Positions 9,587 to 19,512 of a DNA stretch of 64,000 nucleotides are shown here, one piece after another. The DNA is from Symsagittifera roscoffensis (lineage: Eukaryota > Xenacoelomorpha > Acoela > Convolutidae), in the NCBI RefSeq assembly GCF_963678635.1, contig NC_087070.1, positions 2,285,289-2,349,288 on the forward strand, given 5' to 3'. Made by a program: the position numbers and the translations under genes. The notes beneath the pieces were generated by a model. The model was not told where the DNA came from, ran no database searches, and saw only the letters and a list, made by a program, of their open reading frames with translations. Position 1 is the first letter of the stretch; the number at the start of each line of letters is the position of its first letter.

Positions 9587-10351
9587 ATGAATAAAATAAT
9601 TTCTACCACAGAACGAGTATTTATTTCTCTAGTTGGACCGAGTGGATCTGGAAAATCACATCTTATTTTTAAGTGGAAAAAAATTGGTACATTTCAACCA
9701 AAGTTTGACAAAATTTTTTATTTTTATCAACATTATCAACCTCTTTATGGACAAATGCAAAGAAAAAACCTTAAGTTTATCCAAGGAGTCGACTTTGAAC
9801 TGATTGAAAACCTTCCCAATAATGGAATAAAATACCTTTTAATATTTGATGACTCTTGTGAAGAAACTTCAAATTCTCAGCAGTTTCTAAAAGTTGCTAC
9901 TGCTGGAAGACACAGGGGACTGAATACAATATATATTAAGCATAACTTGTTTCATCAAAGCAAATTGGGAAGAGATGTTGAGTTACAAAAAACACATATA
10001 GTCTTATTCAAGTCACCGAGAGATGTTTTACGAATCAAAACATTAAGTGAACAACTAGGTCTAGGATCACAATTGAAAGAGTGGTATCATGATGCAACAT
10101 CTACTCCTTATGGTCATTTACTCATTGATTTAACTCCAAAAACAGTTGATTCGCTAAGATATTGCACAAACAGTGGTTCAGTTCCATCAAAGTTTTATCT
10201 ACGAGCAGGAAGAGAAACTAAGTTTTTGGACGATGAGCATACAACACGTCTCTATACTCTCAATATTTCAAACATTTTTCCCAAAAACTTCAAAAACAAT
10301 TCATCCTCCATTGTCCAAAAAGTTTCATTCAATTCCTCAACGAATGTCTAG
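9587..10351 (+). CDS. A32/FtsK-type genome-packaging ATPase
   Basis: This would pump DNA into capsids. ATG 9587 opens 254 codons to the stop at 10349-10351. The Walker A loop GPSGSGKSH lies at about residues 17-25 and Walker B YLLIFDDSCEE at about 88-98. TAGRHRGLNTIYIKHNLFHQS (about 118-138) contains the arginine/asparagine-rich sensor-like segment common in Polinton ATPases. Length agrees with the family (roughly 230-270). This is one of the few long genes in the element that is intact. Its 3' end overlaps, in another frame, a conserved small downstream reading frame. Confidence 0.9.
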   Translation: MNKIISTTERVFISLVGPSGSGKSHLIFKWKKIGTFQPKFDKIFYFYQHYQPLYGQMQRKNLKFIQGVDFELIENLPNNGIKYLLIFDDSCEETSNSQQFLKVATAGRHRGLNTIYIKHNLFHQSKLGRDVELQKTHIVLFKSPRDVLRIKTLSEQLGLGSQLKEWYHDATSTPYGHLLIDLTPKTVDSLRYCTNSGSVPSKFYLRAGRETKFLDDEHTTRLYTLNISNIFPKNFKNNSSSIVQKVSFNSSTNV

Positions 10352-10536
10352 TAAACTTACCACGAGGCGAGCTAAATGATCTTCAAAAAGTAGACGTAGT
10401 AAAATATCGAAGAGAAATATCAGAACTCACACGAAGAAGAACTTCACTGCATAAAAGGAGAACTATTTTGAGCTCGTCAAAAGGCTTACAATTAATATCT
10501 GTTATCACTCTTTTTGTCATTAAACGATTCACATAG
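10327..10536 (+). CDS. Small basic Polinton protein overlapping the ATPase end
   Basis: In the +2 frame relative to the ATPase, a reading frame with FIQFLNECLVNLPRGEL runs to TAG 10534-10536. It continues as a basic helix (KYRREISELTRRR, LHKRRTILSS) and then GLQLISVITLFVIKRF. A protein of this pattern usually follows the ATPase in Polintons and adeno-like elements. Its start lies inside the ATPase gene and is not resolved. It ends two bases before the next ATG. Function unknown; the basic helices could bind DNA or capsid. Confidence 0.5.
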   Translation: MQFLNECLVNLPRGELNDLQKVDVVKYRREISELTRRRTSLHKRRTILSSSKGLQLISVITLFVIKRFT

Positions 10537-10537
10537 T

Positions 10538-10901
10538 ATGGATCAGTTTGTTCTAATTCCTTACTCAATTTATCAATCACAAAGTACACTTCCAAAAAAA
10601 ACCAAAATTGGAACAAAAGCAAGAAAAAGAGGAAATTGTACCAAAAATTTTTGATTCTATTTACGATGCTGTAAATGCAAAGTTGAAAACGAGTAACAAT
10701 AAGCACCTTATTGATTTAAATTTGAATTCTCCTAGAATTAGACTAAGTCAGTCAGAAAAAATTATATTAGATAATCGAGACACAAAATAATCAATTGTAG
10801 ACTTTGTGTGTGCACTAAAGCAAAAAAATACCGACTTTCCCGATTTTTACTTTACCATTTTGGAAGCAACTCAAATTCCACCTAAACTTGTTGCCAAGTA
10901 G
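10538..10901 (+). pseudogene. Conserved Polinton protein of unknown function, frameshift plus internal stop
   Basis: ATG 10538 starts MDQFVLIPYSIYQ. A run of seven A (10594-10600) coincides with a frame change into KLEQKQEKEEIVPKIFD, and an in-frame TAA at 10788-10790 precedes SIVDFVCALKQK and ILEATQIPPKLVAK before TAG 10899-10901. The N-terminal half is coiled-coil-like and charged; the C-terminal piece has the F-Y-F-T-I-L-E helix. It ends just before the integrase ATG at 10903, so the genes are tightly packed. No biochemical function is known to me. Confidence 0.5.
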
Positions 10902-10902
10902 A

Positions 10903-11848
10903 ATGCCAAAGCGAAAGACAGAAGAACTTGAATCCCTTTCAAAATCTGAAAAAGTAAGTCTGAACAGATTGTATTCTAGGGGTAGAGCTGCGTACGGTTC
11001 TGTGCGAAACTTGAGTAGAGCAAGCTGATTGTCAAAAAAGAAAGTAGAACAGTTTTTACAAACCAAGACATCGTATACAAATTTTGGTCCCCCAATCAGA
11101 CGTTTTCGAAGGCTTCAAGCATTTTCAAAATATATAAAAGAAATTTGGTGTATGGATTTGGCATTTGTGGACAAACTAGCGAGTCAAAACAAGGGAGTCA
11201 AATATTTATTGGTTGCTGTTGATGTTTTTTTTGCGATTTGTCAGAGTTCAAACAATGAAAACTAAATATGTCAAAGACACTTTGCAAGCTTTCAAAAAAA
11301 TGATATCTCGAAAAAATACTCCTGAAAAGCTTTGGGTTGATAAAGGAACGGAATATGGAGGAACTTTCAAAAAAAAATTTGCAAGGAAAAAAGCATTGAA
11401 GTTTACTCGACCATGGGTGAAACAAAAGCTGCATTGGCAGAGAGAGCTATTCAATCATTAAAACACATAATTTATTGTTACATAGAAGATCATGGTGAAA
11501 AATTCATTCACAAGTTGCCGCAATTTGTTTCTACAATGAATTGTCGCATCAATAGATCTATTGGGAAATCACCTAGAGATGTCAAGAATACTGATTTCCT
11601 CTCAATTCTGTACAATAAACCTCTAACAAGGTATAGGAAACTAAAATTCAAAGTTGGAGACTGAGTGAGAGTTTCAAAGAATGATATTACGTTCCGAAAA
11701 GGATATAAAACCATAATTTACAGATGAAAATTTTAAAATTTTGCTAGTCTCTACAAAAAAGCCCTCTACATACATCATCAAAGATCTCGACAAAGAGGAA
11801 ATTCTGGGAAAATTTTATGAAAAAGAGCTTAGAAAATGTTCTGATTAA
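10903..11848 (+). pseudogene. int: Retroviral-type (DDE) integrase with C-terminal chromo-like domain, broken
   Basis: It would join the element ends to target DNA and create the 6-bp duplication. ATG 10903 opens MPKRKTEELESLSK. A TGA interrupts at about 11027; the frame continues through the first catalytic Asp (WCMDLAFVD, 11152-11178) and the strand LLVAVDVF. A frame change near 11225 leads to WVDKGTEYGG (second Asp, near 11335), and another near 11400 leads to the Glu helix (ETKAALAERAIQSLK). After a TGA at about 11662 the tail carries a chromo/SH3-like segment ending ILGKFYEKELRK, stop 11846-11848. The D-D-E residues are present, but in three frames with stops. Confidence 0.92.
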
Positions 11849-11891
11849 AGGTAAATCATTTTTTAAACTAAATTTCTACCAATCAGTTGTC

Positions 11892-12717
11892 ATGGATTCT
11901 TTCAATATTGAGTTGGTTTCCAACGCTTCTTTTAATTGTTATCCGAATAACAGTCTTAGTTCTTTTACAAATTTTCTACCTCAACAAATACATTTGAAAG
12001 GAGAATGGGAGGTTGCTATTTCAGAAATATCATACCCTTCTTTGTACCAAAATGTTACAGAGGGAAAGTTTACATTCGTAAATGGTAGAGAAAGATTGAA
12101 AGATCTAAGGAGAAAAAAAAAGATTGTACCGAAGAACATTGAACCAGGATTGTATCCAAGTATGGTTGATATAGTTATAGCTATGAACAACAAAACTCGA
12201 GAACGTCTAGGAGCTCAAGTTTTTGAATATAACGGAATCTATGTATCAGTCGATAAAGTTTGCTGTTCATTTACCTGAGAGTCAATCAGTGTTTATTATT
12301 CAGAGTGCTGATTTGAGCCACTTTTTTAGTTGTGATTTAGAACAAAATCAAACAAGGGTTATAATGAAAGGAAAAGGTTCACATTATCCTCAGTATTCCT
12401 ACGACAATATAAGAATACATTCTCTAATGATATACAGTGATATTATAGAATGTAACATAGTTGGTGATACAAAAACTCCCTTATTGCGTTGTATTCCATT
12501 TATCTCCAAAGTGAAGAGTGGAGATATAATTTCTACAGCACAGTACATGAATTATCAATCCTTTACAGATTTACAGTTTAAATAGCTGTTGAAAAATTCT
12601 TTCCATAGTATCAAGATAGAACTAAGAGATAGTACAGGGGAAAAAATTCCTTTTGTGTCAGAAGGAATCACTCGAATTGTTCTCTTGTTACGCAAGATTT
12701 CGAATAATCATTTTTGA
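11892..12717 (+). pseudogene. Penton-like minor capsid protein, one frameshift and one stop
   Basis: ATG 11892 gives MDSFNIELVSNASFN, followed by SFTNFLPQQIHL and WEVAISEISYP, the N-terminal pattern of Polinton minor capsid proteins with a single jelly-roll fold. The frame shifts near 12240 into KFAVHLPESQSVF; DTKTPLLRCIPF and SFTDLQFK follow, then a TAG at 12583-12585, then a segment with IKIELRDSTGEKIPF ending at TGA 12715-12717. About 274 codons in all. It lies between the integrase and the core-like gene. Expected to form capsid vertices. Confidence 0.85.
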
Positions 12718-12734
12718 TTTAAACTTCATACGAA

Positions 12735-13280
12735 ATGGTTGCTCAAAATTCAGCTGATTTCCCTATTTTTCGAGGACATGGAAGACAGCGTGGAAGACGT
12801 TTTGGAGCTCTTGCACAAACTCCTGGGAGAACTGCAATCCCCTTTAATAAAAAATGTATAGTCCCAGCTGCGAAAAGAATTGGGGCAGATTTGTTTGAAA
12901 TCGCTGCTGCAGAGATTGGGGAAGTTGTTAGTGGACGTAAAAAACTCAAAACATTTGCAAAAGATGTGGGAACAAAAACAGTTCGGAAACAATTGGGAGG
13001 TGGAAAAAAGAAATCTAAGCGTAGAACTGCTAGAACCAGATCCATTTCTCGAAAAATTAGAACGAAAAATAGTCGCTCCCGCAAAGACATTTTTGGTACG
13101 GGGCTTTTGCAAATTCTTCATTGGAGAGTTTTGATAAAGTCCCAGTTTTGGAAACAATTATGTCATCTTACGCACAAGAAGTATTCCCCAGTACTTCTCT
13201 GGATGAAATCAGTATTGAGTTTGAATTTGAAACGGATCGTAATCTCTACTTGGATATGCGTGATACCCATCTTAGCTTAG
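12735..13280 (+). CDS. Basic core-like virion protein
   Basis: ATG 12735 starts 17 bases after the minor-capsid stop. The first half has RGHGRQRGRRFGALA, AIPFNKKCIVPAAKRIGAD and VVSGRKKLKTFAKDVG, then LGGGKKKSKRRTARTRS, a Gly-Lys/Arg-rich tract like adenovirus core and pX-type proteins that condense DNA. From about residue 128 on (13118 onward) the frame overlaps the capsid gene in another frame and looks less convincing, so the true end may be near 13120 or shifted. About 125-181 residues. Role in genome packaging is inferred from composition and position. Confidence 0.65.
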   Translation: MVAQNSADFPIFRGHGRQRGRRFGALAQTPGRTAIPFNKKCIVPAAKRIGADLFEIAAAEIGEVVSGRKKLKTFAKDVGTKTVRKQLGGGKKKSKRRTARTRSISRKIRTKNSRSRKDIFGTGLLQILHWRVLIKSQFWKQLCHLTHKKYSPVLLWMKSVLSLNLKRIVISTWICVIPILA

Positions 13281-14389
13281 AGCTTCAACTATTCAAAGGA
13301 AGATTGTTTGATTCTTTCAAAAAAAGGAAATGCAGAAAATAAAGCAAAATCGGAGGAAGATTCAGATGAGGAACCACAAACTTACTTAACTTATGTAAAC
13401 AATCTACTACATTCTCTATTCTCCAACTGTGAAGTTTATTTTAACAAAACAATGGTTTACAATGCCCTTGGATTATATCCTCATAAGGCACAGATATCGT
13501 ACGAATTCAGCTCGTCAGCAGTGAGTAATAAAGGAATTCTTGCTTGTCATGGATACAGTTTTGAAGAAAATCCTGATGCATTTGATATGTATCCATTCAC
13601 TGATAGAGCAAATTCCTTGGGAACAGGGATAACTTTTTCACTCTATGGGAGGCTTGCCATTGATTTGTTTACTTGCGAAAAACTGTTGCCACCAAATACC
13701 AGAGTTCGAATTAAACTTATTCGAGCTAGACCTAACTTTTACATGTTATCTGATAATCCAACTGTCAGTCTGAAAATAGTTGATTGTTCGTTGTTTACTA
13801 GAAGAATTTTAGTTGCTGAACCTAATCATCAATACTTGCAATGGAATCTGGAAAGAGAACCTGCTCAATACATTTACATGGAAACTATAGCAAGAACCTT
13901 TATCATTCCATCTCGTCAAAACCAATTCAAACAAGAAAATATATCCAATAACGCTCCAATAAGAAGAGTAGCTGTTGCAATGAATACAAATTCAGCTGTT
14001 GCAGGTTCTTTTCATGAAAACCCTTTCAGCTATCAGCAATTTCATTTAAGAGAACTTAGAATTATTCGGGGTGGAAGAGCAATTGTTTCATTAGATACAA
14101 CTTCTCCTTGTCGACCTTATCTTACAACAATGAAAGCAATGCAGTTTAACGAAGATTTCCCAGCTCTTCCTATGGAAGGTTTTCAAAATCACTATATTCT
14201 AGTTTTTGACTTGACTTCACTACAGGATGCTGCTGAACAGTTGCATTATCCAGAACTTAGTGGAGAAAGCTTGAGATTAGAAATGTATTTCCAGTTTCCC
14301 TTGGAGCAAGTAACGGAAGTGATAGTTTGGGAGAAAGACTATCAAATGTTCAAATTGAAAAATTAGGAACAGTCGCTAAAATTGTTTAG
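13160..14389 (+). pseudogene. Double-jelly-roll major capsid protein, two frameshifts
   Basis: The first ATG in frame is 13160 (MSSYAQEVFPS), though the same frame is open further upstream. It passes LYLDMRDTHLSLELQLF, then breaks at an A-run (13318-13326) into a long frame with KSEEDSDEEPQTYLTYVNN, GRLAIDLFTCEKLL, RVRIKLIRARPNFYML and GSFHENPFSYQQFHLRELR. Near 14326 the frame changes again: the present frame stops at 14364-14366, while the shifted one continues to TAG 14387-14389. About 410 codons. It would form the hexon-like shell. The 350-codon central frame is remarkably well kept compared with polB and integrase. Confidence 0.92.
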
Positions 14390-14406
14390 TTTTTTTGAGT
14401 TTTCAG

Positions 14407-14741
14407 GTTCCTATAAAAAATATTGTATCTTTTTTGGGACTTTTCATTGTGATTGTCTCTCTACTATATATTTTGTTTTTCTTCAGAACTAAATCTCCAG
14501 AAAAAGCAGCTTATGAATGCTGTTTAATTGAAAACCCAAGACTTTTCTTCAACCTAGACTGTATATCAGTCTTCAACAAATTTTGTCCAGTTCACAAGTT
14601 TTGTGTATGGGACTTTGTTGATTCAGTACCTCAATGCGAGTAAGTCAATAACTTTAGGATTTTCCATCCTGAATTACAATATCAAACTTTCTGTTTCTTT
14701 GTTTTAGATGTAAATCAGCTTACATTTGCGAAAATGAATAA
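14407..14741 (+). CDS. Spliced membrane-anchored protein with EGF-like cysteine pattern
   Basis: The exon appears to begin after an acceptor (TTTTTTGAGTTTTCAG, AG at 14405-14406); no ATG lies in the frame near its start, so an upstream exon is implied. It encodes a hydrophobic segment (VSFLGLFIVIVSLLYILFFF), then a cysteine-rich part. A GTAAGT donor at 14640 and a TTTTAG acceptor ending at 14707 define a 68-base intron. Splicing joins the frame so that a C-E-C pair and one further Cys follow, and the stop is 14739-14741. The cysteine order and spacing (CISVFNKFC, HKFCVW, QC, CK, IC) resemble an EGF-like module. The stop overlaps the protease ATG by 8 bases. This could be a surface-displayed or secreted-topology protein. 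Confidence 0.5.
14640..14707 (+). other. Predicted intron, 68 bases
   Basis: GTAAGTCAAT at the donor and TTTCTTTGTTTTAG at the acceptor fit the GT-AG rule with a pyrimidine-rich tract. It restores a frame that otherwise ends at the TAA inside the donor. Expression data would be needed to prove use. Confidence 0.5.
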
Positions 14742-15131
14742 TTTTTCACTTCTGCAAATTATTGAAAGAATTCCTGAACTCAGGTTCAAGTACATGGGAT
14801 CTTACCCCTTTGATAAAGTACCTCAACTAACAAAATACTCTTTTGCAATTGTTAACTCAGCTCCAAGCAATGATAGAAGGGAGCACCGGATCATGATGGC
14901 TCGATTGGATAAAACTTACTATTTTGCTGATTCTTTGGGTCGGAAAAGAACAGTTTTTTCCTTTCTAACAAAAAAGTATTGGCGAATGGTTCCCCGAAAG
15001 CTACAAAAAACTGATAATTTGTGTGGATTTTACGCAATTTATTCAGCGTTCTTCTTTTTAAATTCTACCAGACAAACTTGAATAACATTCATGATGTGCA
15101 TGTTTTGAATTTTATAAGTAATTTTATGTAA
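14734..15131 (+). pseudogene. pro: Adenovirus-type (C5) cysteine protease, altered near the histidine, tail frameshifted
   Basis: This would process capsid precursors. ATG 14734 starts MNNFSLLQIIERIPE. The histidine motif appears as REHRIMMARLD; in the family the His is normally followed by Trp, here by Arg. The Asp lies in YYFADSLG and the catalytic Cys in NLCGFYAIY. The present frame stops at 15079-15081 (115 codons). A shift near 15070 would enter a frame with NNIHDVHVLNFI ending at TAA 15129-15131, which matches the usual C-terminal length better. It is the last gene before the right terminal repeat. Confidence 0.85.
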
Positions 15132-15136
15132 ATTTG

Positions 15137-15728
15137 TAGTTTTTTCATTTGTAAATGTAAATTATGGCAGTAAGTTTACTATACGATGCAGTGATTTATA
15201 TATTTTCATTGTAATTTAATTTTTTTCTCTCAAAAAATTCAATTTTTTTCAATATCTCTGTAGGTTCAGAATAGATTCAGATAGATAGAAAGTAAAAGTA
15301 TCTAATAAATTTTCATTAGATCAAATTAAACAAAATCTTATCGTGTTTTGAATTTTTTCGACACATTTTTTTGCACAAAAACCATTGACTTACCATCCAC
15401 CAAAAAAAACTAAATACATAATCTTAATTCTACAATCAACACGTAATTAACAATTAATTGTTCCCAATTAGGTAACGCGCGCCGAGATTTTTGCGAAAAA
15501 ATTAGACATTTTCGCACAAAAACCAAAAAATTTGCGTTTTTCTTACCATTATCTTACCATCACACAAACCATAAAACCTTACCATCGGTCTTCCCTATCT
15601 TAATACATTGTAGACTCTATACCCAGTCTTAATACAAAGCATGGCGGACCAGAAATCTAAAACGTATCTTAATACATGGGGTCCACCATGCACCCCCCCC
15701 CCCCTGATTAGCCTCAACATCTACTACT
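15137..15728 (-). repeat. Polinton right terminal inverted repeat
   Basis: Reverse complement of the left repeat, shorter by small indels. The outer end is followed directly by the second GACGGT copy. It holds the same C/G homopolymer run and the same iterated TATCTTAATACA motifs. It begins just after the protease gene, so no spacer separates the last gene from the repeat. Confidence 0.93.
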
Positions 15729-15734
15729 GACGGT

Positions 15735-18700
15735 ATAAAGTTGTTCGATTGGTCAATGATACTGCTTTCAATTTAAAAAAATCAATAACCCGAGCTGTTT
15801 CTGAAAGGCTTCAGGTAACAAAAATGAACCGCAAAATTCTACTTCAAATCAAAATAAAAGGAATTATTTTCAATTCGAAAACACTTTTGGAGAAAACTTT
15901 ACTTGAAAAGAAACCCAACACTTCAAGCCAGTTTAGTACTTAAGTAAAACGTAGAAAGCAATTTTACCAACACAATCAGTTTGATGCCACAAAAAAAGCA
16001 GATATTTTTGCTCAAGTGCTTTTTATGAGATCAGTACCCTAGTTATTCAAGCGAGGTTATCTTGCAAGCTCTTGCAAGAATCTTGGAAAATTTTTAAAAC
16101 ATTACGAGGCCAAACTGTGCATTTTGTGCATTGTGAGCGGATTCCGCAACAAGGACGCTCCCTTTTTTCTTCTTTTGTTCTTTACTTTCCTTTGATCGTT
16201 CCGATAAATTTTTAACATGTTTAAAGACTTGTCTCTGGAAGACAGGAACATACAGACACAAAGTTGTGCGCCTATCCAGTGCACAGTTTGGCCTCGTAAT
16301 GAAAGAGTGTGCATCTCTTTAACTGATCTTGAAATATTCTGGCATAATAACCTCCTTTAGGATAAATTTATTTCAAGCAAGATATTTGAAGAAACAATTT
16401 TTGTGAGAAAAAAAAATTTTGCATAAGAAAACAACTTGTAGCGTTTGTGTACGAAGGAAGCAATGCCAGTAAAAAGTAGAAACAGTTAAACACAAAGACA
16501 AAAAAACCAAAAAAAAAGAAAAAAAACGAAAATTTAACCGCATAAGAAGATGAACATAATTATTTATTGGGTTTATGTCAACACAACGTACAAAATTTCT
16601 CAAGCTAAATAACTGTCTTCATCGAGTTTTGTCAAAAAAAACAATAAATTGAAATGTAACCGCTAGATTTGCAAAACTAGATGAAAAAATCATCTAATTA
16701 TGTAAAAAAACACGTTTTGAAAACTTTAGATTGAAATGTATAAACTAAAACGACAACATGAAACTTTTTGCTTTACGAAAATTGAAAAATGAGCATATAT
16801 CTGTATGAAAATTTTTATTACTTGTTTAATCTTAAATTTTTATCAAATTTAAACTCAGAAATTTTTGGAACCATAGTCAGTTTTGATGTCCATAGTTTTT
16901 TCTAGCGCTCAGAACAAGGAATTTTTAAAAATTCTCATAGTTGGTTATTTTGCAAGATCTTGTAAGGTAACCACCATTATGCAAGAATCATGAAAAATCT
17001 TGCAAGAGAACCCTTCTTGATCGATTTGGGAAGTACTTTTACAGTGTCTGCAGAACTTTCTTTGAAACAGTAACTCAATTTAGCGTATCATTAGAAGGAT
17101 GCACATGTATCACCAGTTTGAGTCAAAATCTAATGTTGCAACAGTTAAGGAACCGCAATGTTTTTAAGAAGCAATTTTTTGACAAATACTGCACAAAAAT
17201 GGTGCAAAATCTAATTGAAACCATTTTCTAAATTTCATTAATTGGAACAATCTTATTTTGTGCAACATTCACCTGGAATGGTAAATTTAAAACTTACTGA
17301 GTTTTCAAAAAGAAAGAATTTTGAAACTCATAATTTCGAGTAACTAAAAAATAATTTCATAAAAATGTAGATAATTTGCTGATAAAACTATTTTTTGATA
17401 CTGATGAAATTGATAATATTGTGTTCCAATGACTTATTTAAAAACATTAAAGGAGGTGTCTGGTCTATGAGGGGTGTGTGAGATTAGCTTTAACTCATCG
17501 TGGGATCTGAAATGAGCATTCAAAAAACGCTCTGGTCACAGGTGCAGGTAGACTCTGAAGTATAATGAGTACTGATAAAGATTATGCCTCAACCTGAAAA
17601 ATCCTCTCACTTGTTTTAAGTTTAATTTAAAAAATATTTAGCTTTCTTGTACATTTTATAACGTTTTTGATTTGACAAAATTTTCCTTATAATTGTATTT
17701 AAGGCAATCGAATTCCAAAATGTTGGTAAAAACGATTGAAAAAAAAAGATACTTCTGGACATTTTATTTCAAATTCAAAATATCAGTTAAATTGAAGTGA
17801 AGAAACTCGGAGGAAAAATTTGTACTCATTTAACGAAAGTATGAGGAACAACGTATTTGGTTGATCATTTTATACAGATATGGAGAATGATATGAGCGGA
17901 AGAAGAAGTTGGAGAGCTTTGCACATGAATATATCGGACATACTTTATCAGAAGCTCAAAATCTCGATACTTTCTTCATAGCTATGCGGAAAAAAATCAC
18001 CGCTGGCTCATTGAATACCCTGGCATTCCAAAGAATCTCGACTTTGATAGTATTTTATAAGACGCGTTTTTTGGTCACTCAGTTTTTAAAAAATTCAGAA
18101 GGGGACTGGGGCGCTAAGATACGTATTGATGGTAACTTTGATGGTAGCACGCCTCAAAAAGAAACGAAACTTTTTGGTCAAAAACTTCAGAAAATGCTTA
18201 AAATTAGCCTGTTTTTTTTCCAAATTTCATCCGCGGAGCACAAAAGAATGCATAAAGTGTCCCTAAACATATTCAGCTCCAATTATTGGTTGATATTTCG
18301 TGAGGAAATTTGCAATGAATCGTAAATAATCGTTAATAAGTTGGCTCAAATAATAACAGAAAAAGTTTTCTGTTTTTGGAACAAAAGTTTCAAAAAATTG
18401 ATGTTTTTTTTGCAATACCGTCTATAAGTAATCATTTGGGGGCAGGGATAGGTCTGTGATATTCTCGAGGGGGCGGAAGATTTTCAAAAAAAAATTTGGA
18501 AAATTTTGACGACTTTTTTTAAGTGGACCAAATTGATTTTCCGAGCTCTCCCTAATCACTGAAAAGTCCCTGTTTTAGCCAAATTTTGTCAATTTTTGGA
18601 CAGTTTTGATCAAAAAATCGTGTTTTTTGGCGCGCTTCCTCCCCTCAAATTTAGTATATATTGGCGCGGAAGGCGCCTTTAGAAAAATTATTAGGTCACC

Positions 18701-19308
18701 TAGTCAAAAATGAAGGTTATAAAATAGTATCAAAGGAGGGATCCTTTGTGTAGTCAAATTTCTGCGAAGGAGGCGCCCTTTCCGCTGCCCTTAAACTGGC
18801 TACTGTTTGCTGTTTCTGAAACTCTTGATTTGGATCCTTTTTTCTACAAATTACTTATAGTGATCTGTCTTTTGTAAATCAATTTTTGAGTCCCTGGAAT
18901 CGGAAGTTGTCATCTGCTGCATAGTTTTGACACCATCTATCCTTTTCGGATACTTTCAATTTTCTTCACCCATTGGACTATGGCAGTAACTGTTTTCTTC
19001 GGACCGATTGAGAAGTGTTTGATGAGAAGAATAGTTAGAATACTGTTGATTAGACTGAATGATCGCATCCAAACGGAAATGTAGCTGTGGGCTGTGAGCG
19101 CTCGTAACTTCATCTTAGCTCCTGGCCATTTGTCCTCCGCCACGTGGTACCCTATGGCATTTTAGATTTCAAATTGTCACATGACTACATGTAAAAAAAA
19201 ACTGAAGACAGAAGTCATGCATCTGTTGCGGTTTCTTTTTTCTTTGCTTTCCCTATATATGCCAGCTTTATATTCTAATCTATAATCCCCAATCATGCAA
19301 AAGTTCAG
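15735..19308. other. Flanking non-genic DNA
   Basis: Apart from the 192-bp element at 16105-16296 I see no supported gene. Several strings near 16040-16075 and 16940-17010 repeat CTTGCAAGAnTC. A 138-codon frame at 17909-18325 starts with TTG and has no recognisable motif. Near 18436-18475, 18660 and 18760 there are GGGGCG/GGCGCC-rich snippets (TTCTCGAGGGGGCGG, AAGGCGCC) like transposon end fragments. A leftward 68-codon frame at 18937-19143 could be a relic exon but is not recognised. Confidence 0.4.
16105..16296. mobile_element. Small non-autonomous element (MITE) flanked by TA
   Basis: The ends CGAGGCCAAACTGTGC and GCACAGTTTGGCCTCG are perfect inverted repeats. TA lies directly outside both (16103-16104 and 16297-16298), as for Tc1/mariner-type insertion. 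At 192 bp it has no coding capacity. The right end shares CGCCTATCCAGTGCACAG and CTTGTCTCTGGAA with the 1.28-kb element at 62448-63731, so both belong to one family. Confidence 0.85.
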
Positions 19309-19335
19309 GGACGGATCTAGGATTTTCTCGAGGGG
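19309..19335 (+). repeat. hAT-like terminus fragment abutting the LTR element
   Basis: CAGGGACGGATCTAGGATT followed by CTCGAGGGG resembles the string at 1-32 (reverse) and 52805. The retroelement repeat begins right after it, so the retroelement either inserted into this sequence or was truncated at this junction. Confidence 0.35.
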
Positions 19336-19493
19336 GAGACTAGTAAGTATAAGAGTAAGATTAGGACCGGTATTAGACTAAGAAGTTGCACGAATCTATC
19401 CGGCCGAAAATAAGATAGCGTGACGAGCAGACGGTGTACCCTATTACCCTATCCGAAATTACTCTATGAGTTAACCACATCGGTCATAACTCA
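19336..19493 (+). repeat. 5' LTR copy (R-U5-like, short)
   Basis: It starts GAGACTAGTAAGTATAAG and ends ACTCA. It differs from the right copy by a few substitutions and an 8-base TATTACCC-type duplication. It lacks the upstream sequence that precedes the right copy, so it looks 5'-truncated, without a U3. Confidence 0.7.
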
Positions 19494-19495
19494 TC

Positions 19496-19512
19496 TGGTG
19501 CGACCATAATTC
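19496..19512 (+). other. Putative tRNA primer-binding site
   Basis: TGGTGCGACCATAATTC begins two bases after the left LTR copy. Primer-binding sites start TGG to pair with the CCA end of a tRNA. Which tRNA would match was not determined. Confidence 0.55.

Larger units (their letters stand above)
197..15728. mobile_element. Maverick/Polinton DNA transposon (endogenous virus-like), complete ends
   Basis: The element is 15,532 bp long. GACGGT occurs immediately outside both ends (191-196 and 15729-15734), giving the 6-bp target duplication typical of Polintons. The ends begin AGTAGTAGATG and are inverted repeats of about 600 bp. Inside are the diagnostic genes: protein-primed PolB, retroviral-type integrase, A32/FtsK-type packaging ATPase, adenovirus-type protease, and major and minor capsid proteins. 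PolB reads leftward; the structural and integration genes read rightward. Frameshifts or stops interrupt PolB, integrase, minor capsid, major capsid and the protease tail, so this copy is probably no longer autonomous, though its ends look intact. Confidence 0.97.

Noticed and set aside
15735-15812. Possible exon ending SERLQ before a GTAAC donor, next to the Polinton insertion site
   Set aside because: An upstream stop and no acceptor leave fewer than 30 codons; too weak to call.
17909-18325. 138-codon open frame right of the Polinton
   Set aside because: It starts with TTG, shows no motif, lies in AT-rich repeat-like DNA and has no splice or neighbour support.
18937-19143. Leftward 68-codon frame beginning MAEDKWPGAK
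   Set aside because: Protein-like composition, but no recognised family, and no partner exon visible; kept only as a possible relic.
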